This document shows, piece after piece, positions 1 through 6,283 of a DNA stretch of 29,279 nucleotides. The stretch comes from a virus. A program made the position numbers and the translations under genes. Within the stretch, counting starts at the first letter, position 1. Every line of letters starts with the position of its first letter. Location of the stretch: positions 1 to 29,279 of IMG/VR virus record IMGVR_UViG_3300025652_000362, one strand, 5' to 3'. The notes beneath the pieces were generated by a model, which saw only the letters and a list, made by a program, of their open reading frames with translations, searched no databases and was not told where the DNA came from.

Positions 1-2
1 AT

Positions 3-506
3 GTTGCCAAGCACCCACACATCATTCTAGACAATGAACGAGCTACACGCTTACTGCGCGGCAGAATCGGCATGCTTGGCATGTACCCAGTCGCCAACAC
101 AACTTTTGCTAAGTCACTTGCCCAAGTGTTAAAGCTCTCCACTGAGGATTCACCGATCCAATCTTTTGACAGCAAGGATTTGGAAACATGTTTGGGCAAT
201 GACGGTCGTGCCTTCTTAGGCTCAACTATGATTAAGGACCCAAATACTGCTAAGCTTGGATCGGTGATTCTCCATAACTGCATGAATAGGTCAGCGTGCC
301 CCCCGCCGAAAGGTAAGGCTGCTGCAGGCTCGTTAGTGCTAGTTGTTTCGGAAGAGATGGTCGCTGACCCCAAAGTCAGTAAAAATATTGAGTCGGCAAT
401 CGCTTATGTCGGCGGCCGATGCGAGACATTGTTCTCTGGCGTTTACGTCCGAAAGAATGTGCCTGGATTGATTGCGATACTAAGTATGAATGGATTAGCA
501 ACTTAA
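3..506 (+). CDS. Hypothetical phage protein, 5' end cut by window edge
   Basis: The reading frame is open from the first complete codon (position 3) to TAA at 504-506. An internal ATG lies at 72, but the 23 codons before it are open and protein-like (VAKHPHIILDNERATRLL), so the true start is probably upstream of the window. The visible part is about 167 residues, soluble in appearance, with no signal peptide or membrane segment. A Cys/Pro/Lys-rich stretch (HNCMNRSACPPPKGK) lies in the middle. I do not recognise the family. The last codons (SMNGLAT) and the following leader are repeated imperfectly after the next gene (see the repeat entries). Same strand as everything downstream, 13 nt before the next gene, so probably co-transcribed. 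Confidence 0.6.
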   Translation, partial: VAKHPHIILDNERATRLLRGRIGMLGMYPVANTTFAKSLAQVLKLSTEDSPIQSFDSKDLETCLGNDGRAFLGSTMIKDPNTAKLGSVILHNCMNRSACPPPKGKAAAGSLVLVVSEEMVADPKVSKNIESAIAYVGGRCETLFSGVYVRKNVPGLIAILSMNGLAT

Positions 507-522
507 AAGGAATAATGAAATG
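476..522 (+). repeat. 47-bp imperfect direct repeat, copy A
   Basis: This stretch covers the last codons of the first gene, its stop, the AAAGGAATAAT leader and the ATG of the next gene. It matches 812-858 at about 39 of 47 positions without gaps. Shared blocks include ATACTAAG, ATGAATGGA and AAAGGAATAAT. Confidence 0.75.
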
Positions 523-819
523 AAAATCAACAAATCACAGCTTAAACAGATTATTAAAGAAGAAATTGAAGATACCTTTCTTCAGAAAAGCCCAGAGCGC
601 GCCGACGATCAACAATCATATGAAATGGCCATGGGTCAATCCCGCCAGACGGTCATAGATGTGTTTGGAGAAGATGTTGGTAGCATGGCTTGGAATCTTA
701 TTGAGACTGCGCTTCATGCGAAGCCCGGTAGTTTTGAAACTGTGATGCCACTACATCAAGAGATTGCAGATTTGGCACGGATCGATAGCGATGTCAGAAG
801 TGATATGAAAGAATACTAA
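520..819 (+). CDS. Small phage protein with N-terminal helical tag
   Basis: A 99-residue protein; AAAGG at 506-510 is a plausible ribosome site. It starts MKINKSQLKQIIKEEIEDTF, an amphipathic Lys/Ile/Leu/Glu helix closely similar to the starts of the genes at 3096 and 3979 and looser in 11128. The tag contains I12-K13-E14, matching the (L/I)-x-E rule of T4-type prohead proteases, which suggests (inference) delivery to the prohead core. The remainder (residues 25-99) is acidic and soluble-looking, with no recognised domain. The gene is bracketed by a 47-bp imperfect direct repeat (476-522 and 812-858), as if it had been inserted or duplicated next to the first gene. Function unknown. Confidence 0.65.
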   Translation: MKINKSQLKQIIKEEIEDTFLQKSPERADDQQSYEMAMGQSRQTVIDVFGEDVGSMAWNLIETALHAKPGSFETVMPLHQEIADLARIDSDVRSDMKEY

Positions 820-858
820 GCATGAATGGACTAACAACATGAAAGGAATAATATAATG
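812..858 (+). repeat. 47-bp imperfect direct repeat, copy B
   Basis: Second copy of 476-522. Here the repeat begins inside the last two codons and stop of the 520-819 gene. It then carries, as non-coding DNA, a relic of the C-terminal codons of the first gene (it would read SMNGLTT then TGA), followed by the same AAAGGAATAAT leader and the ATG of the 856 gene. Confidence 0.75.
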
Positions 859-1434
859 GCTATAAGAAAAAACACAAGAAGATTTGACCCTCGTTACTTT
901 ATGGATGAGAAGACAGATATTCTTAAAGAATCTGCAAGAAGCGAACACGACGCTGAGGCTAGCGGAATGGCCGGCGCATATAGAGAGGGACTTGCCGCAG
1001 GCAAGGCTGGGGACCCCCCACGTTTGAGAGGCGCCGAATATATGCGAGGATACAATAAGGGTAAAAAAGAAAGTAAAGAAGAGATGGATGAGGCCCTCGG
1101 AGATCAAGCGTCTCAGAAGCTGTCCCAAGCAGGCATTGCAAAAGAGCCCGAACAAGTTCGTAAAGAACTTATGCGGATGATACTTGGTCTCGACACTGGT
1201 GACGAAGAAGACGCTGAGGCGCTATCTTTCATGGCCGCATATCTAAAAGACGCGTCTGCGGCTAATGTGCGCCAAGGTTTGGGTTTAGAAGAGGGGCTTG
1301 AAAACATCACGCCCGAAAACATTCAGATAGCAGTAGAGGCTTTTAAGCAAGTCGCAATGAATCTGGCGCCAGCAGTCGTACTGCCGGCATTAGTTATGTA
1401 TTATAAAGAACTCAAAATGAGTAAAAAGGATTAA
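856..1434 (+). CDS. Hypothetical phage protein, RRFDPRYF N-terminus
   Basis: A 192-residue protein starting 36 nt after the previous stop, behind AAAGGAATAAT. The N-terminus MAIRKNTRRFDPRYFMDEK is basic-aromatic and is followed by ILKESARSE, which contains an L-K-E site of the prohead-protease type. Residues about 40-75 hold two Gly/Lys segments of similar shape (AYREGLAAGKAG and EYMRGYNKGKKE). The middle is acidic. Near the C-terminus a hydrophobic stretch (LAPAVVLPALVMYY, about 167-180) could be a short membrane segment. I recall RRFDPRYF-type starts from other marine phage proteins but know no function. Ends 4 nt before the next gene. Confidence 0.6.
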   Translation: MAIRKNTRRFDPRYFMDEKTDILKESARSEHDAEASGMAGAYREGLAAGKAGDPPRLRGAEYMRGYNKGKKESKEEMDEALGDQASQKLSQAGIAKEPEQVRKELMRMILGLDTGDEEDAEALSFMAAYLKDASAANVRQGLGLEEGLENITPENIQIAVEAFKQVAMNLAPAVVLPALVMYYKELKMSKKD

Positions 1435-1438
1435 GCAA

Positions 1439-1723
1439 ATGAGTTTATGGAATTCATTTAAATCTTGGTTTTCTAAATCACTCGATACCGACTGCTGCGC
1501 ACCAACGCCAGTCGAAGTCGAGAAAGAACCCTGCGGAGATTTGTTTGCCGAGATATGTCGTGATGTGGGAGTCAAGCAACACTGGCTTGAGAGTACTAAC
1601 GCAATAGTTCTTTTTGAGGAATGGTACACCGGTCCTAAAAACCAAGAAGAGATTAAAGCATCTATAAATGATTTTGTAGAAGCTAACCCTTTTCTTCGTG
1701 CAAAGTTGCAAGGAAAGTTTTAG
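1439..1723 (+). CDS. Hypothetical small phage protein
   Basis: A 94-residue protein beginning MSLWNSFKSWFSKS, an aromatic amphipathic N-terminal helix that could associate with membrane. It has three Cys in the first 32 residues (DCCAPT and PCGD) and an acidic, aromatic C-terminal half. Start is 4 nt after the previous stop, so translation is probably coupled; no strong SD is seen. No recognised domain. It sits directly before the membrane cassette at 1745-2733, so a lysis or membrane role is possible, but that rests on position only. Confidence 0.55.
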   Translation: MSLWNSFKSWFSKSLDTDCCAPTPVEVEKEPCGDLFAEICRDVGVKQHWLESTNAIVLFEEWYTGPKNQEEIKASINDFVEANPFLRAKLQGKF

Positions 1724-1744
1724 AATGATGTCGGCGAGGACCCG

Positions 1745-1945
1745 ATGATGGCAAAAGCACAAGCCTTCATAGATGGCTGGTTGGCCAAACTAACTTCAAG
1801 AAAGCTAATGGTTTGGGTAACCGCAACAGCCCTCACATTCACGGGACATGTAACCAGTGATGATTGGGTAATCATATCGGCCATCTATATTGGTGGTCAA
1901 ACAATTATTGATGGTATTGCAAGGCTGAAGGGGTATAATGATTAA
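1745..1945 (+). CDS. Holin-like small membrane protein
   Basis: A 66-residue protein with two hydrophobic segments (about residues 20-37 and 41-57) separated by a short polar turn (TSDD), and charged termini. The pattern TSRKLMVWV ... SDDWV ... YIGGQ resembles small phage holins and holin-like proteins. The GGCGAGGA sequence at 1733-1740 sits 4-5 nt before the tandem ATG ATG at 1745, supporting this start. Its 3' end overlaps the next gene by 8 nt, and the two genes that follow have spanin-like topology, which supports a lysis role. Function is inferred from size, topology and neighbourhood; no endolysin is seen nearby. Confidence 0.55.
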   Translation: MMAKAQAFIDGWLAKLTSRKLMVWVTATALTFTGHVTSDDWVIISAIYIGGQTIIDGIARLKGYND

Positions 1946-2321
1946 GAAGCAGATACTAGAATTTGCACTCAAGAATTGGAAGGCAATACTGATCGTATTG
2001 CTTTTTGCTGTTATAGCGATGAAAAACCAACGTGATTATGCGCTAATGCAAAAGGCATATGAGACGCAAGCAGACTCCCACAAGGCACAGATTGATGGGT
2101 TAAAAGAAATCCACAAGCAAGAGATTCGCGAAAAGCAAAAATTGATGGAAGAACACATGGAGTCTATTGCTGCCATTGAAGAGGAGTATGAAGATGCCCT
2201 TGAAATGATCGAGCAGTTAAGAGAAGACAAGAAGGGTCAATATAGAAACAAGTTTAACCAAGACAGAGAACAGTTGATTATAGATATAGAAAAGAGGTTT
2301 GGTATTCAATATGCTCCTTAA
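1938..2321 (+). CDS. Inner-membrane spanin-like (Rz-like) coiled-coil protein
   Basis: A 127-residue protein with one N-terminal membrane segment (about residues 15-28, ending IAMKNQR) followed by a long, highly charged heptad-like region (about 30-110) rich in Glu, Lys, Gln and Ala. This N-in, C-out layout with a periplasmic coiled coil is that of inner-membrane spanins, which help disrupt the outer membrane at the end of infection in Gram-negative hosts. The start overlaps the end of the holin-like gene by 8 nt, and the last codons overlap the next gene by 11 nt, as is common for spanin pairs. Sequence similarity to a named Rz family is not claimed; topology and context are the evidence. 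Confidence 0.5.
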   Translation: MIKKQILEFALKNWKAILIVLLFAVIAMKNQRDYALMQKAYETQADSHKAQIDGLKEIHKQEIREKQKLMEEHMESIAAIEEEYEDALEMIEQLREDKKGQYRNKFNQDREQLIIDIEKRFGIQYAP

Positions 2322-2733
2322 TCTTCTATTAATACTTAGTCTAGCAGCTAACGCCACAGAAGCAGCTAAGTTTACTATCTTAGAATATAAAGCTCCAGCA
2401 CCATTCGCCGGAGTGCTTTTTGACGAGAAGGCCATGGCTAAAATATTAGCAGGTTACGACATATACAAGTATTCATGTGATATAAAGATGGATTATCAAC
2501 TAAAGATTCAAAAAGAAGAATACGACTTTAAGTTAGAAAACTTAAGAATCGAACACAAAGCCTTAACAAATGAGTACGATTTGTTTATAATGCAAAAGGA
2601 TAAAGAGATTAATCTTTTATCCGATGCGCTAAAAAAAACTTCACCCCGTCACAAATGGTTGTATTTTGCTGGTGGGATCCTCATTGGTACTGCGGCCTCA
2701 TATGGCGTATATAGAGCTATAGATGAAAGATAA
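2311..2733 (+). CDS. Secreted coiled-coil protein with C-terminal anchor, spanin-like partner
   Basis: The ATG at 2311 gives 140 residues with a good Sec signal peptide (MLLNLLLILSLAANATEA). An in-frame TTG at 2299 sits almost on the AGAGG and would put polar residues before the signal, so 2311 is preferred. After the signal comes YKAPAPFAGVLFDEKAMAKIL (21-residue region, positions 26-46), then a charged coiled-coil-like region (about 60-108) and a C-terminal membrane segment (about 116-134, glycine-rich). I recall an APF-x-GVL family beside holins in marine phages. There is no lipobox cysteine, so it is not a classical outer-membrane spanin. Signal, coiled coil and C-terminal anchor resemble unimolecular spanins. 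Overlaps the previous gene by 11 nt and the next by 11 nt. Confidence 0.55.
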   Translation: MLLNLLLILSLAANATEAAKFTILEYKAPAPFAGVLFDEKAMAKILAGYDIYKYSCDIKMDYQLKIQKEEYDFKLENLRIEHKALTNEYDLFIMQKDKEINLLSDALKKTSPRHKWLYFAGGILIGTAASYGVYRAIDER

Positions 2734-3121
2734 AGACCCCAATCAAATTGCCGCAATTGAAAAAGCCATTGGCGAAAAGTATGGCACCGACGCAATCCAA
2801 AACCCAAATGCCAATTGGAACGAAGACAGGGAAAAAGTATACCTGCAGCAAATGAAAGAGTTCTATGACAAGGTAAAGAGAAACGAAGAGCAGCAAGAGA
2901 AAATCGATATAAATGGTATAAAGGTTACAAAAAAACTACTTAATAGAGAATCTCTAAAGTGCTGTCCTGTCTGCGGAACTTTTCCAAAGAAATCTAGGGA
3001 CGACGTCTGCCTCATTAAATTTAAATGCTGTAGCCTTTGCTATGATACTTATGTTTTTGGGAGAGAAGAGAGGTGGATAGAAGGATGGAGACCAGATGAA
3101 GTTAAACAAAGAAATACTTAA
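2723..3121 (+). CDS. Zinc-ribbon-like conserved phage protein
   Basis: A 132-residue protein. The N-terminal half (to about residue 65) is charged and helical (MKDKDPNQIAAIEKAIGEKY). The C-terminal half has paired cysteines, CPVC at 81-84 and CSLC at 103-106, plus flanking C80, C96 and C102. This spacing fits a zinc ribbon or treble-clef-like metal site. It ends with a conserved-looking GREERWIEGWRPD (113-125). I recall similar proteins in marine T4-like phages but no assigned function. It overlaps the previous gene by 11 nt and the following gene by 26 nt. DNA, RNA or protein binding are all possible; nothing in the sequence decides between them. Confidence 0.65.
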   Translation: MKDKDPNQIAAIEKAIGEKYGTDAIQNPNANWNEDREKVYLQQMKEFYDKVKRNEEQQEKIDINGIKVTKKLLNRESLKCCPVCGTFPKKSRDDVCLIKFKCCSLCYDTYVFGREERWIEGWRPDEVKQRNT

Positions 3122-3419
3122 AGACATCATAAGAGAGTCTATCCAAGAAGCAGAAGACGACGACACCGGCCTTAAGACAGGCACAATGTCCACTGCCCAA
3201 AGACAAGCTGGTGCCCGCGCCCGAATTAAAAGCACCAAGCAAGACAAAGAATATACTTCACAAGAAAGAAATATTGTGGATCAGTTCGAAACTTTTATAT
3301 CGGATTTGGCTGCAGCCGAAGGCGTCGATCTAATGACGCATCGTGCGCTTCTCAACCGAGTAATTGCAATATTACACAAATCAATTAAACAAAAACCAGC
3401 ACAAGGAGCACCACAATAA
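3096..3419 (+). CDS. Small tagged phage protein
   Basis: A 107-residue protein starting inside the previous gene, with GGAG at 3087-3090 five nt before the ATG. The N-terminus MKLNKEILKDIIRESIQEAE is a close variant of the tag in the 520 gene and carries I12-R13-E14 and I16-Q17-E18, both (L/I)-x-E sites, the first at the same position as in the 520 gene. The middle is basic (RQAGARARIKSTKQDK), and the C-terminal part is helical (FETFISDLAAAEGVDL, then ALLNRVIAILHKSI). A basic, small protein with a protease-cleavable leader would suit an internal head protein or a DNA-binding factor; this is inference. The stop codon shares its final A with the next ATG (TAATG). Confidence 0.65.
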   Translation: MKLNKEILKDIIRESIQEAEDDDTGLKTGTMSTAQRQAGARARIKSTKQDKEYTSQERNIVDQFETFISDLAAAEGVDLMTHRALLNRVIAILHKSIKQKPAQGAPQ

Positions 3420-3982
3420 TGGCAACAGTTTACGAAATAGTACAAGGTCTGTCGCAGGCCGCAGCAAACGCATACGACGGAGCGCTTGACGAAAGTGGGG
3501 ATCCAATCACTGCCGGCCTCGCTCGCGAAGACGGTGATCCGATCCTTGACAAGAGAGTCTTGGATGGATTTAACGTTAAATTTTATGGCAACATGATGTG
3601 TCTTTCTTACATGTCGGAAGTTAGGCTAAAAGAAGTACACGCAAATGGATTCGAAAGCGAGATCGAACAAAAGTTATCTGATATTACATCTTTTCTTAAG
3701 AAAGAGTACAAAAAAATTACTGGAGATTCAGTGACCCTAACGGTCGAAGGCGAAACCGATATGCGAGTAGAGAGCACATCCAGAATCCGTTCTTGGGTTG
3801 TCGCTAAAAAGCACTTCAAGGTCGGAGGTTTGTCTGAAGAGATGAATGACGACAACAGTGGTAACAAGCCACCAACCGAATACTGGCAAGACTTCGTGTC
3901 CCAAGGTGGATGGAACGGCGATGGTGGAAAACGCCCAGACAATGACGACAGAAAGAAAGACAAGGAAGCACCTAAAAAATGA
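3419..3982 (+). CDS. Conserved phage protein of unknown function, terminase-proximal
   Basis: A 187-residue protein whose ATG overlaps the previous stop by one base, preceded by AAGGAG at about 3400-3405. The N-terminal part (VYEIVQGLSQAAANAYDGAL, then a mixed alpha/beta region to about residue 135) resembles a conserved family I recall from marine T4-like phages. It includes FNVKFYGNMMCLSYMSEV and EIEQKLSDITSFLKKEYKK, suggesting a small folded domain. The C-terminal 45 residues are disordered in appearance, rich in Asn, Asp, Gly, Lys and Pro. Position upstream of the large terminase makes a packaging role possible (T4 gp16 precedes gp17), but no small-terminase helix-turn-helix is evident. 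Overlaps the next gene by 4 nt. Confidence 0.65.
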   Translation: MATVYEIVQGLSQAAANAYDGALDESGDPITAGLAREDGDPILDKRVLDGFNVKFYGNMMCLSYMSEVRLKEVHANGFESEIEQKLSDITSFLKKEYKKITGDSVTLTVEGETDMRVESTSRIRSWVVAKKHFKVGGLSEEMNDDNSGNKPPTEYWQDFVSQGGWNGDGGKRPDNDDRKKDKEAPKK

Positions 3983-4695
3983 ATATCTCCAAAGATAATC
4001 TTCGGCGTATCGTACTTGAAGAATATATGAAAGAAGAGGGCCTGCAGCTTGAGGCATTGAGTCAAGAAAGATATGAAGAGTTTATGGCTTGGATACAAAA
4101 GAAGGGCCCAAGACCGGACTGGCTAGACGACTATGGAACAAGCGGTAAAAGTACGCCTGCTGCGCCCCAAGTACCTCCCGTTGATATTCACGGCGCTGAA
4201 ACAGAGAAATTCCCCACAGATAACATGCCTCAGTATGACGATGTGCCTGACGAAGAAGGTGCATATGATACGGAGGAAGAGGCTGAAGTGTCGAGCCTGG
4301 AAGATCAAATTGCAGCGCTGGTACAAGGTTTGCCGCCAGAAGAAGTATCTGACTTATTCCAAGCAGTGTTCGCTCAGATTCCGGGAATAGAGATGGGCCC
4401 TGCGGAAGAAGAGCCGGAGTCTATTTATTCACCCGGATCCGAAGGGCGCCCAACCGTTGGGTTTAGAGAAATTAAGCAACTTATTCGAAAAGTATTAGAA
4501 GAAGGTCATTACCATGATATGGGCGGAGAAGATGAAATGTACAATGTTTTGGATCCCCACGGCTTCGAAAAAATGCCAGACGTCGATTTAATTGCAATGG
4601 CAGAAAAAGATGGAATTGAAGACATTATAGTTCTAGATGCCGAAGACAGCCTTGCCAATCGTGAAGAGGTAATAGCAGCACTGAAAAATGTATGA
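3979..4695 (+). CDS. Acidic tagged protein with two tag-like helices, before terminase
   Basis: A 238-residue, strongly acidic protein. It begins MNISKDNLRRIVLEEYMKEE, a member of the tag family seen at 520 and 3096. A second tag-like helix, REIKQLIRKVLEEG, lies at residues 163-176. Between them is a Pro/Asp/Glu-rich linker and a helical piece (LEDQIAALVQGLPPEEVSDLF, 21-residue region at 107-127). The C-terminal part (HDMGGEDEMYNVLDPHGF through to DLIAMAEKDGIEDIIVLD) looks like a compact domain. Both neighbours overlap by 4 nt through ATGA, so translation is coupled to the terminase. Small terminase, head core component and regulator are all possible; none is shown. Confidence 0.6.
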   Translation: MNISKDNLRRIVLEEYMKEEGLQLEALSQERYEEFMAWIQKKGPRPDWLDDYGTSGKSTPAAPQVPPVDIHGAETEKFPTDNMPQYDDVPDEEGAYDTEEEAEVSSLEDQIAALVQGLPPEEVSDLFQAVFAQIPGIEMGPAEEEPESIYSPGSEGRPTVGFREIKQLIRKVLEEGHYHDMGGEDEMYNVLDPHGFEKMPDVDLIAMAEKDGIEDIIVLDAEDSLANREEVIAALKNV

Positions 4696-6275
4696 GTTTC
4701 AAGTTAGACAAGAAACAACAAGTTAAGGAAATGCTCCGGTGCGGTAAAGACCCGGTTTATTTCCTTAAAACCTACGCCCGTATATCTCACCCGATGCACG
4801 GGTTAATTCTTTTTGACACATACGATTTTCAAGATACACTTTTAAAAGACTTTAATGACTACCGCTTTAACGTTATTCTAAAAGCGCGCCAGCTAGGAAT
4901 CTCTACGATTACAGCCGGCTACATTGTTTGGCTGATGCTCTTTCACCGTGACAAGGCAATCCTTGTCATGGCAACTAAGTTTGCCACTGCTGGTAACTTG
5001 GTTAAGAAAGTCAAGAACATCATGCGGAATATCCCCGACTGGTTAAAGATTGCCACCATTACAGTAGATAACCGAACTTCTTTCGAGTTGTCGAATGGTT
5101 CGTCGATTAAAGCAGCTTCTACCTCTGGGGACGCCGGCCGCTCTGAAGCACTGTCTCTCTTGGTCCTTGATGAGGCAGCCCATATTGAGGGACTAGAAGA
5201 ACTGTGGACTGGTCTGTATCCCACACTATCAACCGGTGGTCGATGCATCGCGCTGTCTACTCCGAACGGTGTTGGTAATTGGTTTCATAAAACCTGTACT
5301 GACGCTGACGCTGACGCAAATAACTTCAACCTAACAACTTTGCCATGGGATGTGCACCCCGACAGAGATGCAGAGTGGTATAAGAAAGAAACTAGAAATA
5401 TGTCCAAGCGACAAATCGCTCAAGAGCTAGAATGTAACTTCAATACCTCTGGTGAGACTGTTATTGATCCAGAATGCATGGAATATTTACACGCCACAAT
5501 GAGAGAGCCCAAACACAGGACTGGCTTTGATAGAAACTTTTGGATATGGGAAGACTTTGATCCCACGTGCAACTATCTAATGGTCGCCGATGTCGCTCGC
5601 GGCGATGGGGCCGACTACTCAACCTTCCAAATTATCAAGCTAGAAACACTTGAGGTAGTTGGAGAATATCAAGGAAAGCCTTCTTTGGATATGTATGCTG
5701 GGATGCTAAACCAAATCGGCCGAGAGTTTGGCAGTGCTATGTTGGTAGTGGAAAACAATAATGTTGGATACTCTGTGTTAACTAAACTTATGGAATATGA
5801 ATATCCAAATGTATATCATTCAATTAAGTCGACACATGAATATATCGAGCAACATCAAGCCGAAGCAATTAACTCCGCGGTACCCGGATTTACCACGTCG
5901 ATGAAAACAAGACCACTTATCATTGCGAAATTAGAAGAGTTTATCAGAAATAAACTAATTACCATATATTCATCTCGCACAATTAATGAAATGAAAACAT
6001 TTATTTGGAGGAATGGTAGACCCCAAGCAATGAAAGGATACCATGATGATCTGATCATGGCATTAGCAATCGCTTGTTGGGTTAGAGATACGGCGATTCA
6101 ATCAAGCGCAAGAGATTTAAACTATCAAAAGGCATTTGTAAATGCCATAGTAACCAGCAAAACTACAATGAACACACAAATAAATGGACAACACGGCTAC
6201 AAAAAAGACAATATCTTTGATAAAATGAGTGAAGCAGATAAATTATATAAACAATACCAATGGATTATAAAGTGA
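4692..6275 (+). CDS. terL: Terminase large subunit (T4 gp17-like)
   Basis: The motor that cuts and pumps genome DNA into the prohead. The 527 residues hold both domains. In the ATPase domain, ARQLGIST (65-72) is the Walker A motif, LVLDEAA (157-163) the Walker B with its catalytic Glu, and STPNG (189-193) the coupling motif. In the RNase H-fold nuclease domain, acidic residues occur at MVADVARGDG (D300), VVENNN (E354) and HDDLIMALA (D452, D453). Length is somewhat shorter than T4 gp17 (610). The start is coupled to the previous gene by ATGA and has no obvious SD of its own. A short Asp-Ala run (TDADADADAN, about 203-210) comes from a GACGCT hexanucleotide repeat near 5300. The portal gene follows after 8 nt. 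Confidence 0.95.
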   Translation: MSFKLDKKQQVKEMLRCGKDPVYFLKTYARISHPMHGLILFDTYDFQDTLLKDFNDYRFNVILKARQLGISTITAGYIVWLMLFHRDKAILVMATKFATAGNLVKKVKNIMRNIPDWLKIATITVDNRTSFELSNGSSIKAASTSGDAGRSEALSLLVLDEAAHIEGLEELWTGLYPTLSTGGRCIALSTPNGVGNWFHKTCTDADADANNFNLTTLPWDVHPDRDAEWYKKETRNMSKRQIAQELECNFNTSGETVIDPECMEYLHATMREPKHRTGFDRNFWIWEDFDPTCNYLMVADVARGDGADYSTFQIIKLETLEVVGEYQGKPSLDMYAGMLNQIGREFGSAMLVVENNNVGYSVLTKLMEYEYPNVYHSIKSTHEYIEQHQAEAINSAVPGFTTSMKTRPLIIAKLEEFIRNKLITIYSSRTINEMKTFIWRNGRPQAMKGYHDDLIMALAIACWVRDTAIQSSARDLNYQKAFVNAIVTSKTTMNTQINGQHGYKKDNIFDKMSEADKLYKQYQWIIK

Positions 6276-6283
6276 GAAAATAA

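Noticed and set aside
3607-4098. 163-codon open frame on the minus strand
   Set aside because: Antisense to two well-supported overlapping + strand genes; the product looks like random translation.
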